Source of the DNA: an uncultured Pelagibacteraceae bacterium
GTDB taxonomy: Bacteria > Pseudomonadota > Alphaproteobacteria > Pelagibacterales > Pelagibacteraceae
NCBI GenBank assembly: GCA_905612235.1
Contig: CAJQRF010000003.1
Coordinates: forward strand, 27,594-91,593
Direction of reading: 5' to 3'
Length of the DNA stretch: 64,000 nucleotides
Under the pieces are notes generated by a model. The model was given only the letters and a program-made list of their open reading frames with translations. It was not told the DNA's origin and ran no database searches. Position numbers and translations under genes: made by a program. Below, piece after piece: positions 34,739 to 44,254 of the stretch. The first letter of the stretch is position 1. The number at the start of each line of letters is the position of its first letter.

Positions 34739-36285
34739 TGGGTAGAGAAAAAATAATAATTATTGACTATGGTTCACAGTTTACACAGCTGATAGCAAGA
34801 AAAGTTAGAGAGCTAGGTGTGTATTCTGAAATAATTAATTTTTCAAAAACTCAAAAGTTAAGAAAAGATAAATTATTAAAAGGTATAATACTGTCAGGAG
34901 GACCTTTAACAGCCACAAATAAAAAAACACCCAAGTTAAATTCTGAAATTTTAAACTTAAAAATACCAATATTAGGTATTTGCTATGGTCATCAAATTTT
35001 GTCTAAAAAACTCGGTGGAAAAATTAAAACTTCAAAAAAAAGAGAGTTTGGAAGAGCTTACATAAAAAGTTTTACCAAAAGTCCTATTACTAAAAAATTC
35101 TTTGGAACAAAAAAAAATTCAGTTTGGATGAGTCATCAAGATGTTGTGAGCGTTATACCAAAAGGGTTTAAAAAAATAGCTTCTAGTCCAAACTCAAAAT
35201 TTGCAATTATTGCTAATGAAAATAAAAAATATTACGGAATACAGTTTCATCCTGAGGTGACCCATACAACAAACGGTAAAATTTTAATAAAAAATTTTTT
35301 GTTTGATATCTGTAAAATGAGAAAATCTTGGAATCCAAAAAATCAAGCTAAATTGCTAATTACAAAGATGAAAAAAGAAATAAAAAATGAGAAAGTTATA
35401 TGTGCTTTATCAGGAGGTGTAGATAGTAGCGTAGTAGCTTTATTATTAAAAAAAGCTATTAACAAAAATCTTGTCTGTGTTTTTGTTAATACTGGTTTAC
35501 TTAGGAAAAATGAAGCTAATGAAATTATAAGAACATTTAAAAAAAAATTTAGAATTAAGTTTATTTATATAAATGCTTCAAAATTATTTTTAAAAAAATT
35601 AAGAGGCGTTACTAATCCTGAAAACAAAAGAAAAGTTATTGGTAAGCTATTTATTCAATTATTTGAAAAATATTCTAAAAAAATTAAGAAAGTTAAATTT
35701 TTAGCTCAAGGAACTCTTTACCCTGATATAATTGAAAGCAAAACAGTTACAGGAAGTCCTTCTTCCAAAATAAAGTCGCATCATAATGTTGGGGGTCTAC
35801 CGAAAAAAATGAAATTTAAATTAATTGAACCTTTAAAAGAATTATTCAAAGACGAAGTTAGAAAACTTGGTTTAGAATTATCTTTATCAAAAAAAATTCT
35901 TTATAGACACCCTTTTCCAGGTCCTGGTTTGGCAATAAGAATTCCTGGAGAGGTAACAAAACAAAAAGTAGAAATTCTTCAAGAGGCTGATTTTATATTC
36001 ATGAATGAATTAAAAGAATCAAATTACTATAATAAAATTTGGCAAGCGTACGCTGCTTTACTTCCTATGAAAACAGTTGGTGTTATGGGTGATAGTAGAA
36101 CGTATGAATACACTTGTCTTTTGAGAGCAGTAACATCTGTGGATGGCATGACGGCAGATTTTTTTAATTTTGATAAGACTTTTTTACAAAAAATATCAAA
36201 TAAAATTGTAAATTCGGTTAAAGGTGTTAATAGGGTCGTTTATGATATTACGTCAAAACCTCCAAGCACAATTGAACTAGAATAA
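34738..36285 (+). CDS. guaA: GMP synthase (glutamine-hydrolysing)
   Basis: A 515-residue two-domain enzyme converting XMP to GMP. Amidotransferase domain: [20 protein letters not shown], nucleophile GICYGHQIL and the HPEVTHT catalytic His/Glu. ATP pyrophosphatase domain: P-loop [28 protein letters not shown] and HHNVGGLP. The dimerisation domain ends correctly in KPPSTIELE. Length is standard. Coupled to guaB by a one-base overlap, so the two guanylate-synthesis enzymes are made together. Converges with livM about ten bases downstream. Confidence 0.97.
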   Translation: MGREKIIIIDYGSQFTQLIARKVRELGVYSEIINFSKTQKLRKDKLLKGIILSGGPLTATNKKTPKLNSEILNLKIPILGICYGHQILSKKLGGKIKTSKKREFGRAYIKSFTKSPITKKFFGTKKNSVWMSHQDVVSVIPKGFKKIASSPNSKFAIIANENKKYYGIQFHPEVTHTTNGKILIKNFLFDICKMRKSWNPKNQAKLLITKMKKEIKNEKVICALSGGVDSSVVALLLKKAINKNLVCVFVNTGLLRKNEANEIIRTFKKKFRIKFIYINASKLFLKKLRGVTNPENKRKVIGKLFIQLFEKYSKKIKKVKFLAQGTLYPDIIESKTVTGSPSSKIKSHHNVGGLPKKMKFKLIEPLKELFKDEVRKLGLELSLSKKILYRHPFPGPGLAIRIPGEVTKQKVEILQEADFIFMNELKESNYYNKIWQAYAALLPMKTVGVMGDSRTYEYTCLLRAVTSVDGMTADFFNFDKTFLQKISNKIVNSVKGVNRVVYDITSKPPSTIELE

Positions 36286-36295
36286 TTTTTTTATA

Positions 36296-37666
36296 CTAGA
36301 TATGCTTAATTTTCTCCGGCAAAATACCTTTGGGTCTATATCTCATAACTAATAATAGAGCTATTCCCATTACTAGCAACCTGAAATAAGGAATGGTATT
36401 TATCAAATGTAGCCTTAAAGCATTTGTTTCTTCTAAGCCACTTGTAAATAAATTAATTAAAAACAAAGAAGCTGGCGCAGCTTCAATCCATAGAAACCAA
36501 ACGGCAAAACCTCCTAAGATTGCTCCAAAATTATTTCCACTACCACCAACTATTACCATTACCCAGATTAAAAAAGTATATCGCATTGGTCTATAGCTGC
36601 CTGGCGTAAATAGACCATCGTATGTAACCATCATTGCTCCCGCTATTCCCACCACAGCCGAACCAAGAACAAAAATTAAAAGATGTTGTTTTACTACATT
36701 TTTACCCATTGCATTTGCTGCTTCATCGTTGTCTCGAATAGCCCTCATCATTCTACCCCACGGTGAATAAAGAGCTTTTTGTGTAACAATTAATAAAATT
36801 ATTACCACGATTGAAAAAAGACCTGCATAACACAATTTGACAAATACTGTAGAGCCATCAATGACTAGTTGTTTTAATAATTGCTCTCTTTCTAAAAGAT
36901 CAATAACTAAATTTAAAGCTCCCTGATTAAATTTTTCAACTAAATTAATAAACCACTGTGTAGTTTGAAGCTCAATTTCATAAGGCACTGGTCTTTTTAA
37001 ACCAATAACATTTTTAACTCCTCGAGTTAACCAATCTTCGTGTTTTATTACAGCTATTACAATTTCTGAAATTAATAGTGTTGCTATTGCTAGATAGTCT
37101 GCGCGTAATCCCAGTGCAATTTTGCCTATTACATAAGCCAATGCTCCAGCAAAAAAAGCTCCAACAATCCACGAAAATAAAATTGGTAGACCCATTCCTC
37201 CTAAGAAACCAGTTGTTGCTGGATTAACAGCTTCTATCAAATGAATTGCTGGACCAGATATTAATCTTATAAAAATAATTCCTACTATTATAACCAAGGC
37301 AATTATATAATTTCTGTTGCTCGATTTTTTATATTTGTTGAGAATAAAGCGAACAATAAATACTATAGAAGTAATTATTAATGCACATATAACTATTTTT
37401 AATCCACCTACTTGCCAAGCTTCCTTAACTGGGGGAACTGAAACTAAAACAGCTGCAAGACCACCTAATGCGGTGTATCCCATAATTCCAAAATTAATTA
37501 GCCCTGCATACCCCCATTGAATATTAGCTCCCATTGTCATTACCGCTGAAATTAAGCAAAAACATAAAATTGATAAAGCCATACTCCAAGACTGTAAAAA
37601 ACCCACTAGAATTATAAGTCCTAACATTATTGCATAAGCACTAATAATATTTGAGTATTGCTTCAT
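36296..37666 (-). CDS. livM: Branched-chain amino acid-type ABC permease LivM
   Basis: A 456-residue permease, long for LivM because of extra hydrophilic and membrane segments in the first half (about residues 105-150 and 215-275). Family blocks: GYAGLINFGIMGYTALGGLA, LRADYLAIATLLISEI, GRMMRAIRDNDEAANAMGKN (coupling loop) and VMVIVGGSGNNFGAILGGFAV. It is the last gene of a livG-livF-livH-livM operon without its own binding-protein gene; it overlaps livH by four bases. Candidate ligand supplier: the orphan binding protein at 28620. Substrates of the HAAT family range from branched-chain amino acids to amides and urea. Confidence 0.9.
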   Translation of the reverse strand: MKQYSNIISAYAIMLGLIILVGFLQSWSMALSILCFCLISAVMTMGANIQWGYAGLINFGIMGYTALGGLAAVLVSVPPVKEAWQVGGLKIVICALIITSIVFIVRFILNKYKKSSNRNYIIALVIIVGIIFIRLISGPAIHLIEAVNPATTGFLGGMGLPILFSWIVGAFFAGALAYVIGKIALGLRADYLAIATLLISEIVIAVIKHEDWLTRGVKNVIGLKRPVPYEIELQTTQWFINLVEKFNQGALNLVIDLLEREQLLKQLVIDGSTVFVKLCYAGLFSIVVIILLIVTQKALYSPWGRMMRAIRDNDEAANAMGKNVVKQHLLIFVLGSAVVGIAGAMMVTYDGLFTPGSYRPMRYTFLIWVMVIVGGSGNNFGAILGGFAVWFLWIEAAPASLFLINLFTSGLEETNALRLHLINTIPYFRLLVMGIALLLVMRYRPKGILPEKIKHI

Positions 37667-38673
37667 ATTATTTTACCTTTAAAAATGCCCGAGGGCCTAA
37701 ATAACAAAACAATTACCAATATTGAAAAAGAAACTGCAAACTTGTAGTCGGTTGAGAGCAGCTGTAACAAACCATCAGGTTCTAAACTTTCTGGGAGAAT
37801 ATAAATAAAAAACTTTTTATATGCATAAGTTATAAGTATTTCTGAGAAAGCGATAACATACCCACCTAAGAAAGCTCCAAAAGGATTTCCAATTCCCCCA
37901 ACAATTGCTGCGGCAAATATTGGAAGCATATTATTAAAATAAGTAAATGGTTTAAAACTTTTATCTAAACCATAAAGAGTTCCACCAATTGTTGCTAAAA
38001 TTGCAGCAATGACCCAAGTAATCATAACTACTTTTTTAGGATCTATTCCAGATAAAAGTGCTAAATCTTCATTATCTGAATAAGCACGCATGCTTTTTCC
38101 AGTTTTTGTTTTATTCAAAAACCAAAATAAAATAGAAACAACAATAATTGTGACCAACAAAGTAATGACCTGTGTTGATTTGATTGTTAATCCTTCATTC
38201 AAACCTGTCATTTCTTTAAATTCATTTGCTTTTAAAATAAACTTTTCTCCATCAAAAAATCTTCTATCAAAAGGTCCAATAACTATTCTTACAATTGCTT
38301 GGGTAACAAACATTGTTCCTATACTCACCATCGCAAGCATCACAGGTGGGCTTTTTTTCGTACGATAATAACTGAAAACTAATTTATCCTTAGCAAGGAC
38401 GTATAATATTGTAATAATAACACCAAAAGGGATTGCGAGTAATGCAGTGGGAAGGACACCTAAGTTAATTCCAAGGGATTGGAAATACCACGTAAACAAA
38501 ATTGTAAACATGGTGCCAAACGACATGAGATCACCAGCCGTAAAATAAGCAAATCTCAAAATACCATAAATTAAAGAAACAAAAATGGCACCTAATGCTA
38601 ATTGCGAGCCATAAGATAATGCAGGCACAAATATATAATTTAAAAGTAAAACTATTGAATTTATAAAATCCAT
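37663..38673 (-). CDS. livH: Branched-chain amino acid-type ABC permease LivH
   Basis: A 336-residue permease with about eight helices. Recognised from SLIYGILRFAYFTAGDLMSF, the coupling loop MRAYSDNEDLALLSGIDPKK and the VGGIGNPFGAFLGGYVIAF segment common to LivH. It forms the inner-membrane channel with LivM, four bases overlapping. Two bases separate it from livF upstream. Length slightly above the usual 300 residues because of a longer central loop (about residues 130-165). Confidence 0.91.
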   Translation of the reverse strand: MDFINSIVLLLNYIFVPALSYGSQLALGAIFVSLIYGILRFAYFTAGDLMSFGTMFTILFTWYFQSLGINLGVLPTALLAIPFGVIITILYVLAKDKLVFSYYRTKKSPPVMLAMVSIGTMFVTQAIVRIVIGPFDRRFFDGEKFILKANEFKEMTGLNEGLTIKSTQVITLLVTIIVVSILFWFLNKTKTGKSMRAYSDNEDLALLSGIDPKKVVMITWVIAAILATIGGTLYGLDKSFKPFTYFNNMLPIFAAAIVGGIGNPFGAFLGGYVIAFSEILITYAYKKFFIYILPESLEPDGLLQLLSTDYKFAVSFSILVIVLLFRPSGIFKGKII

Positions 38674-38674
38674 A

Positions 38675-39382
38675 TTAACCTCCTAAAAAAGAGCTTCTTA
38701 CTCTTGGGTCATTCAATAATTCTTTTCCCGTTCCTGAATATTTATTCTCACCTGTAACTAACACGTACCCTCTGTCTGATATACTTAATGCTTGTTTTGC
38801 ATTTTGCTCAACCATTAAAATAGCTACATTTGTTTTTTTAACTTTTAAAATATGATCAAATAGTTCATCCATAACAATTGGAGAAACTCCAGCCGTAGGT
38901 TCATCAAGCATTAAGACGGATGGCTTTATCATCAATGCTCTACCCAATGCTACTTGCTGTCTTTGACCACCAGACAGCTCACCAACAATCTGAGATTTTT
39001 TTTCTTTTAAAATGGGAAACAATTCATAAATTTCATTAATGATTTCTTGAAGATTTTCATCTCTTAAAAAAGCACCCATCTCTAGATTTTCCTCAACACT
39101 TAATCCAGCAAATACGTTTTTAGTTTGTGGAACAAATGATATTCCTTGTTTAACTCTATCTTGTGGGTTTAAATGCGAAATATCTTTACCGTCTATAATA
39201 ACTTTTCCTGATTTAAGATTTAATAAACCTAACATAGCTTTCATTGCTGTAGATTTACCAGCTCCGTTTGGGCCAATTATAGAAACTATTTCACCTTGAT
39301 TAACATTTACTGAACAAGAAGAAATTATATCAGGTCCATCATCATAACCTCCTGTCATTTTTACTCCTTCGAAAAACGCCAT
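38675..39382 (-). CDS. livF: Branched-chain amino acid-type ABC ATP-binding protein LivF
   Basis: A 235-residue ATPase. Walker A GPNGAGKST, Q-loop in FVPQTKNVFAGLSVEENLEM, signature LSGGQRQQVALGRAL, Walker B VLMLDEPTAGVSP and the switch region LMVEQNAKQALSISDRGYVL are intact; the EQNA motif with Gln in place of His is the normal LivF form. One of two ATPases for the LivHM permease, downstream of livG by five bases. Confidence 0.93.
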   Translation of the reverse strand: MAFFEGVKMTGGYDDGPDIISSCSVNVNQGEIVSIIGPNGAGKSTAMKAMLGLLNLKSGKVIIDGKDISHLNPQDRVKQGISFVPQTKNVFAGLSVEENLEMGAFLRDENLQEIINEIYELFPILKEKKSQIVGELSGGQRQQVALGRALMIKPSVLMLDEPTAGVSPIVMDELFDHILKVKKTNVAILMVEQNAKQALSISDRGYVLVTGENKYSGTGKELLNDPRVRSSFLGG

Positions 39383-39387
39383 TAATT

Positions 39388-40176
39388 TTAATCCTTTATT
39401 TTAGATCCTCTACCTAAATAACTTTCTATAACTTTCTCATCTTTTTTAACTTCGTCAGGAGTGCCTTCAAATAAAACAGAGCCTTCAGCCATTACAATTA
39501 CTGGATTGCACAACCGGCTAATAAATTCCATATCATGTTCAATCATACAAAAAGTGTATCCTTGTTCTTTGTTTAATCTCAATATTGCACTGCCAATATC
39601 TTTTAAAAGAGTTCGATTAACTCCAGCACCGACCTCGTCTAATAAAACTAACTTTGCATCAACCATCATGGTTCTACCTAGCTCTAATAATTTTTTTTGT
39701 CCTCCAGATAAATTTCCCGCAAGTTCATTTGAAAGATGTTTTAAATTTAAAAAGTCAATTACCTTTAAAGCTTTTGTTTTAATTTTAATTTCTTCTTCTT
39801 TAACAAGTCTTGGTTTAAATAATGCATTAACCAAATTTTCACCAGACTGGTTTCCTGGAACCATCATTAAGTTTTCTAAAACTGTAAGATGTGTAAACTC
39901 ATGTGCAATTTGAAAAGTTCTTAAAACACCTTTTGAAAACAATTCATAAGAAGGAACATCCGTAATATCTTCATCATTAAATAAAACTGCTCCCTTTGAT
40001 GATTTTAAATTTCCAGCAATTAAATTAAATAATGTTGTTTTACCTGAACCATTGGGTCCAATAATTCCTGTGATAGAACCCCTTTTTATTTTTAAAGAAC
40101 AATCAGATACAGCCGCAAGACCTCCAAAGTATTTTGAAAGATTGTCTACTTGCAGAATATTTGGATCTGACACCAT
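39388..40176 (-). CDS. livG: Branched-chain amino acid-type ABC ATP-binding protein LivG
   Basis: A 262-residue ATPase. Walker A GPNGSGKTT, LRTFQIAHEFTHLTVLENLM, signature LSGGQKKLLELGRTM, Walker B LVLLDEVGAGVN and MIEHDMEFISRLCNPVIVMA. The Walker B extension reads DEVGAGV where DEPxAG is usual, a mild deviation. The C-terminal YLGRGSK is typical of LivG. It follows the ProC-like gene by six bases and leads the livGFHM set. Confidence 0.93.
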   Translation of the reverse strand: MVSDPNILQVDNLSKYFGGLAAVSDCSLKIKRGSITGIIGPNGSGKTTLFNLIAGNLKSSKGAVLFNDEDITDVPSYELFSKGVLRTFQIAHEFTHLTVLENLMMVPGNQSGENLVNALFKPRLVKEEEIKIKTKALKVIDFLNLKHLSNELAGNLSGGQKKLLELGRTMMVDAKLVLLDEVGAGVNRTLLKDIGSAILRLNKEQGYTFCMIEHDMEFISRLCNPVIVMAEGSVLFEGTPDEVKKDEKVIESYLGRGSKIKD

Positions 40177-40182
40177 AGAAAA

Positions 40183-40953
40183 TTATACTTTATTTAATCT
40201 ATTGAGAATACTATTAAGCGATTTTTCTAAAGACTTGTAATAACCAGATTTCCTAAGTTCTTTGACGCCTTGTTCATTAAGTCCACCAGAAGTTTGAGAT
40301 TCAGCAACCAAGTGCATTAAATTTTTTTTTGATTTAATTGCCGAGTCTTCTGACAAAGCAATAAACAAAGAGGTTATATACTTTTGAGCTTTATCTCTTT
40401 TAATTCCTCTTTTTACAAGCCAGTCAGCTTGAACCTTCAACATTTCATAAAATGGAGCCATCATACCTGACATAGACCAAAAGCTATTTGATAATTTTTC
40501 ACTTTTAATCTCTATCGTTGTTCCAATTTTATCAAAAAAACTCTTTACTTGATTGTTTGGTGGACAAATAGGAACTGGTCCCTTCCCTATTGAAATAGGT
40601 GGCAAAGGTATGGCTCTAACAATTTTAACTTTCTTATTAATAAATTTTTTTAATTGAGCTAATTTAATTGTAGATATAAAACTAATTATTTTTTGATTAG
40701 AACTAAACTTTAATTTGGGTATTATTTGTTCACCAATTTTTGGAGTAACTGCTAAAAAAATCCAATTGCATTTATCAACAATTTCTTGATTAGTTTTTGC
40801 TATAGAAACTTTTTTAAACTTTTTACTTAATTTTAACGCTTTACTCTTATTTCTTGGAGAAACTAATATTTTTTTAAATGCAATTTTAGAACCACAAATT
40901 CCATTTACAACTGCTACGGTAATATTACCTGTTCCAATAAATCCTAGTTTCAT
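40183..40953 (-). CDS. Pyrroline-5-carboxylate reductase-like protein
   Basis: A 256-residue member of the ProC family. The N-terminal GFIGTGNITVAVVNGI is the NADP-binding Rossmann motif and AIPLPPISIGKGPVPICPPN the mid-domain Pro-rich block. In the C-terminal domain, where true P5C reductases have a conserved SPGGTT substrate motif, this one has SQTSGGLNEQGV, so substrate use may differ. It leads the livGFHM operon, so a role with the imported compound (reduction of a cyclic imine) is possible. I call the family with confidence, the proline-biosynthetic role only tentatively. Confidence 0.8.
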   Translation of the reverse strand: MKLGFIGTGNITVAVVNGICGSKIAFKKILVSPRNKSKALKLSKKFKKVSIAKTNQEIVDKCNWIFLAVTPKIGEQIIPKLKFSSNQKIISFISTIKLAQLKKFINKKVKIVRAIPLPPISIGKGPVPICPPNNQVKSFFDKIGTTIEIKSEKLSNSFWSMSGMMAPFYEMLKVQADWLVKRGIKRDKAQKYITSLFIALSEDSAIKSKKNLMHLVAESQTSGGLNEQGVKELRKSGYYKSLEKSLNSILNRLNKV

Positions 40954-41053
40954 AATAAAATCAACAATACATAAAGAGTGACAAAATGGTAGATAATTTT
41001 AACAAATCTATAATATATTAAATATATAATAAAAATTATAATAGGAGATTAAA

Positions 41054-41467
41054 ATGATAGACAAATTTAATGGGATTATTTATTTAATCATTTTCATAGT
41101 CCATTTTTTAGGTTTCGGAATTTATGCTTATCAAATGATAATTAATAACAAAAAATTTAGAGCAAAATTTGAAATGGACGAAACAGCAACACCTATAATG
41201 CGAATGATAGGCGCTTCGTTTCTTGGATCATTATTAATGGCTCTTTACATTATGTTCATTAGACCTGGAGGAGTAGAGGGTACTTGGGCATTTTTTAATT
41301 TAGTTTTTGTACAAAATCTTTCTATCTTCATTGTAAATACTTACTCAATTAAAATTGATAAGACAGGAGTAAAAAACGATTCAAATGAAGGGGTTATTGC
41401 GCCACTAGTTTTTACAATTTTAATTGCTATTCTTATTTACGGGCTTTCAGATAAAATTTACTATTAA
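41054..41467 (+). CDS. Small integral membrane protein of unknown function
   Basis: A 137-residue protein with four predicted membrane helices (about residues 7-28, 50-68, 77-97, 112-131) and a conserved-looking cytoplasmic stretch FEMDETATPIMRMIGASF after the first. A good ribosome-binding site (AGGAG) precedes the ATG. It diverges from the ProC-like gene and leads a rightward run of small genes. I recognise no family; nothing in it suggests an enzyme. Confidence 0.65.
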   Translation: MIDKFNGIIYLIIFIVHFLGFGIYAYQMIINNKKFRAKFEMDETATPIMRMIGASFLGSLLMALYIMFIRPGGVEGTWAFFNLVFVQNLSIFIVNTYSIKIDKTGVKNDSNEGVIAPLVFTILIAILIYGLSDKIYY

Positions 41468-41485
41468 AAAAATAAGAAGAAAAAT

Positions 41486-41806
41486 ATGTCAATAATAGAA
41501 AAAATGACGAAAGCAGTAAATGAAGGTGATCAAAATATAGCCAAAGAAATGATACATGATGATTATAAATTTTTAATGCATTCATCAGGTAAATCTTTAA
41601 CTAAAGAAGATGTTGTTAAATGGGTTGGAATGAAAGACGTAAAAAAAGAAAAAGTTAGAGTTCTTTTTGAAAATGACGACGTTGGTTTCGAACATGCAAT
41701 GGTTAGCTATAGTGATGGTAATAAAGAAGCTGTTATGTCTTACTATAAATATAAAGATGGAAAAGTAGTTTACCAAGAAACTGGTGCTACTAAATTACGA
41801 AAATAA
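41486..41806 (+). CDS. SnoaL/NTF2-like small protein
   Basis: A 106-residue soluble protein whose layout fits the NTF2/SnoaL-like cone fold: N-terminal helices (IIEKMTKAVNEGDQNIAKEM), HDDYKFLMHSSGK, then a series of strands (VRVLFENDDVGFEHAMVSYS, AVMSYYKYKDGKVVYQETG). Such domains serve as small-molecule isomerases or binding modules; no catalytic residue can be assigned. Lies 18 bases after the membrane-protein gene and five before the DUF2798-like gene. Confidence 0.6.
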   Translation: MSIIEKMTKAVNEGDQNIAKEMIHDDYKFLMHSSGKSLTKEDVVKWVGMKDVKKEKVRVLFENDDVGFEHAMVSYSDGNKEAVMSYYKYKDGKVVYQETGATKLRK

Positions 41807-41811
41807 ATTTA

Positions 41812-42024
41812 ATGAAAAAATCTGAACTACTGTTCATAGCTATAATGGGACTCGGCATGAGTCTCATTATGACGCTAGTAATTACTTATATCAATACTGG
41901 CATGGACAGTGAATATATAAACCGTTGGTTTAAAGCATGGCTAGCTGGTTTCCCAATTGCAGTTGTTGCATCAGCTATTGTTGCTCCAATTGCAAAAAAA
42001 ATAACGGAAAAATTTACATCTTAA
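41812..42024 (+). CDS. DUF2798-like small membrane protein
   Basis: A 70-residue protein with two membrane helices (about residues 5-27 and 41-61) separated by NTGMDSEYINRWFKAW, ending in a basic tail. The helix-short loop with conserved Phe/Trp-helix pattern (WLAGFPIAVVASAIVAPIA) matches my picture of DUF2798. Function unknown. The sugar dehydrogenase start follows five bases later. Confidence 0.65.
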   Translation: MKKSELLFIAIMGLGMSLIMTLVITYINTGMDSEYINRWFKAWLAGFPIAVVASAIVAPIAKKITEKFTS

Positions 42025-42029
42025 ATAAA

Positions 42030-43103
42030 ATGAAGAGAGTATTAATACTTTTTTCTTTTTTTATATGCTTCTCTAATAATGTATACGCACAGGAATTCAA
42101 ACTTGAAAAGATAGTTGATGGATTGGATGAGCCATGGAGCTTATCTTTTATTGATGAAGAAAATATACTTTTCACTGAAAAGCCAGGAAAATTATTTTCA
42201 CTAAATTTAAAAAATAAAAAAATTTCTGAAATTAAACATAATTTAAAAGTATTAGAATACGGTCAAGGTGGATTGCTAGATGTTTTGTTCAAAGATCAAG
42301 ATGTTTATATTTCTTACACTGAAAATAGAGGTAATTGGACTACGAGCACTTCAGTAGCAAAAGGTAAATTAAATCAAGATAATATTCAATTTAAAAATAT
42401 CTTTAGAGCTGAACCTCCAATAGACTCTAAGTATCATTTTGGCTCAAGATTAGTAATAAAAGATAAATATCTTTTTATAACTGCAGGTGAAAGAGGCCAA
42501 GGTATGATAGCGCAAGACCCAACTAAACATCCAGGTAGTATCATTAGAATAAATTTAGACGGATCTATTCCAAAAGATAATCCAAAGTTTAAACACAAAG
42601 ATAAAAAAGATTGGTTGTCTGAAATATTTCAGATAGGTGTTAGAAATCCACAAGGAATAGCCTTATCACCCTTCGATGATAAAGTTTACCTTAGTAATCA
42701 TGGAGCTAAAGGTGGAGATTGGTTTGGAACAGCAAATTTTGGTGAAAATTATGGATGGAAAATTTTAGGCTGGGGAGGAACTAATTATACAGGAACAAAA
42801 ATTGGACCTAAATGGAAAAAAGGATTCACGAAGCCAATAAAATATTGGCTTCCTTCAATAGCAGTAAGTGCAATTTTAATTTATAAAGGAAATGAATTTA
42901 AAGAATGGAATGGAGATGCACTAATAACTTCATTAAAAGATAAATCTCTACGAAAAATCAAGTTTAAGGCTGCTGAATTGGTTGATGAAGAAATTATTTT
43001 TAAAGATGCAATTGGCAGAATTAGAGATATAAAGATACAAAATGAAACTGGGGAAATTTATCTATTAACTGATGATGGTTCTCTTTGGAGAATGTATAAA
43101 TGA
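42030..43103 (+). CDS. PQQ-dependent aldose/sorbosone dehydrogenase-like protein
   Basis: A 357-residue exported six-bladed beta-propeller of the GSDH/YliI family, with signal peptide (cleavage near NVYA, residue 22). Family landmarks: IVDGLDEPWSLSFIDEENIL, LEYGQGGLLDVLF, FGSRLVIKDKYLFITAGERG, DPTKHPGSIIRINLDG, IFQIGVRNPQGIALSP and NHGAKGGDWFG. The enzymes oxidise sugar aldehydes in the periplasm using PQQ and calcium. No PQQ-synthesis genes are here, so cofactor uptake or another function is possible. I set the start at ATG 42030, where the signal peptide begins; an in-frame start at 41937 would be inside the upstream gene. Confidence 0.83.
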   Translation: MKRVLILFSFFICFSNNVYAQEFKLEKIVDGLDEPWSLSFIDEENILFTEKPGKLFSLNLKNKKISEIKHNLKVLEYGQGGLLDVLFKDQDVYISYTENRGNWTTSTSVAKGKLNQDNIQFKNIFRAEPPIDSKYHFGSRLVIKDKYLFITAGERGQGMIAQDPTKHPGSIIRINLDGSIPKDNPKFKHKDKKDWLSEIFQIGVRNPQGIALSPFDDKVYLSNHGAKGGDWFGTANFGENYGWKILGWGGTNYTGTKIGPKWKKGFTKPIKYWLPSIAVSAILIYKGNEFKEWNGDALITSLKDKSLRKIKFKAAELVDEEIIFKDAIGRIRDIKIQNETGEIYLLTDDGSLWRMYK

Positions 43104-43669
43104 AAAAAATATTTATTATATATGGACACTATGATGACAAATCTTTTAATGCCTCAATTAAAAATACCTTTATAGAAACGGTAAAAGAAAATGGTCATAA
43201 AGTTGATTGTGTAGATCTCTATAAAGAAAAATTTGATCCAGTTTTTACAGGTGGAGAACCGGGTGAGGATGTGCTTGATCATCGTAAAAGAATAGATAGT
43301 TCAGATATAATTGTTTTAATAGCGCCAATTTGGAATTTCAGAATGCCAGCTATCGTAGAAGGATGGATAGATAAAGTTCTATCTCCACCATGGGCCTTTA
43401 CTTTTAAAAGACTATTTGGAAATTATGGTTATCCGAAAGGCAACTTAAAAGATAAGAAAGCAGTAATATTTTGTACTTATGGTTCGCCAAGATTAGCAAT
43501 AACAACTTTTTTTTTAAACTTACCTATTCGGAGACTTAAGCGTGGTGTATTTTATATCTGTGGGATTACAAATATTTTATATAGAAGATATTTTGCGGTA
43601 CCTTTCGTGAGTGATGAGGAAAGAAAAGGGTTTTTAGAAGATGTTAAAAAAACTGCTAAAAATCTTTAA
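43100..43669 (+). CDS. NAD(P)H dehydrogenase (quinone)-like flavodoxin-fold protein
   Basis: A 189-residue flavodoxin-fold oxidoreductase of the NQO/YwrO/KefF type. Seen: N-terminal IIYGHYDDKSFNASI, CVDLYKEKFDPVFTGGEP, IIVLIAPIWNFRMPAIVEGW (the flavin-contacting PIWNFRMPA motif) and VLSPPWAFTF. It reduces quinones or flavins with NAD(P)H. It overlaps the dehydrogenase gene by four bases (ATGA). It is a possible source of reduced flavin but lies far from the luciferase-like monooxygenase operon. Confidence 0.85.
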   Translation: MKKIFIIYGHYDDKSFNASIKNTFIETVKENGHKVDCVDLYKEKFDPVFTGGEPGEDVLDHRKRIDSSDIIVLIAPIWNFRMPAIVEGWIDKVLSPPWAFTFKRLFGNYGYPKGNLKDKKAVIFCTYGSPRLAITTFFLNLPIRRLKRGVFYICGITNILYRRYFAVPFVSDEERKGFLEDVKKTAKNL

Positions 43670-43690
43670 TATTGAAGGAATAACAGAATT

Positions 43691-44254
43691 ATGAAGAAAA
43701 ATTTAGGAATTTTGATTCTAAGTTTGTTTTTTTTTAGTACTGTTAATGCTGAAGAAAGAAAAATTGAATTAGATAGACTATTTACTCAATTAAAAAATAC
43801 AAAAAATTTATCATCTGCTCAAATAGTAGAAAATAAAATATGGGAAATTTGGGAAATCCACCCTTCTAATGATAGGAAGGGCTATAGATTAACTGAATTA
43901 TTAAATCAAGGCACTCTTTTAATAAACAGAAAAGAATTAAATAAAGCTTATGAACTTTTTACTCAAATAATTGCAAAAGATCCCAATTGGTCTGAGGCTT
44001 GGAATAAACGTGCAACAGTTCTTTATTTAAAGAAAAAATATCAATCTTCATTAGATGATATTAATATAACACTTACTCTTGAACCTAAACATTTTGGCGC
44101 TTTATCAGGTCAGGCTTTAAATTATATAAAACTAAAACAATATGAGAAAGCAATTGAAAGTTATAAGGCTGCACAAAAAATATATCCTGTTATAGATGCT
44201 TCTAAAAAAATCATACCACAGCTTCAAGAATTGATTAGTGACCAAGCTGTATGA
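43691..44254 (+). CDS. Exported TPR-repeat protein
   Basis: A 187-residue protein with a signal peptide (cleavage near TVNA, residue 20) followed by at least three TPR units, visible as AYELFTQIIAKDPNWSEAWN, KRATVLYLKKKYQSSLDDIN and LSGQALNYIKLKQYEKAIES. Sequence is close to small periplasmic TPR proteins of alphaproteobacteria. It overlaps msrA by four bases, so it is coupled to a methionine sulfoxide reductase. Function unknown. Confidence 0.75.
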   Translation: MKKNLGILILSLFFFSTVNAEERKIELDRLFTQLKNTKNLSSAQIVENKIWEIWEIHPSNDRKGYRLTELLNQGTLLINRKELNKAYELFTQIIAKDPNWSEAWNKRATVLYLKKKYQSSLDDINITLTLEPKHFGALSGQALNYIKLKQYEKAIESYKAAQKIYPVIDASKKIIPQLQELISDQAV

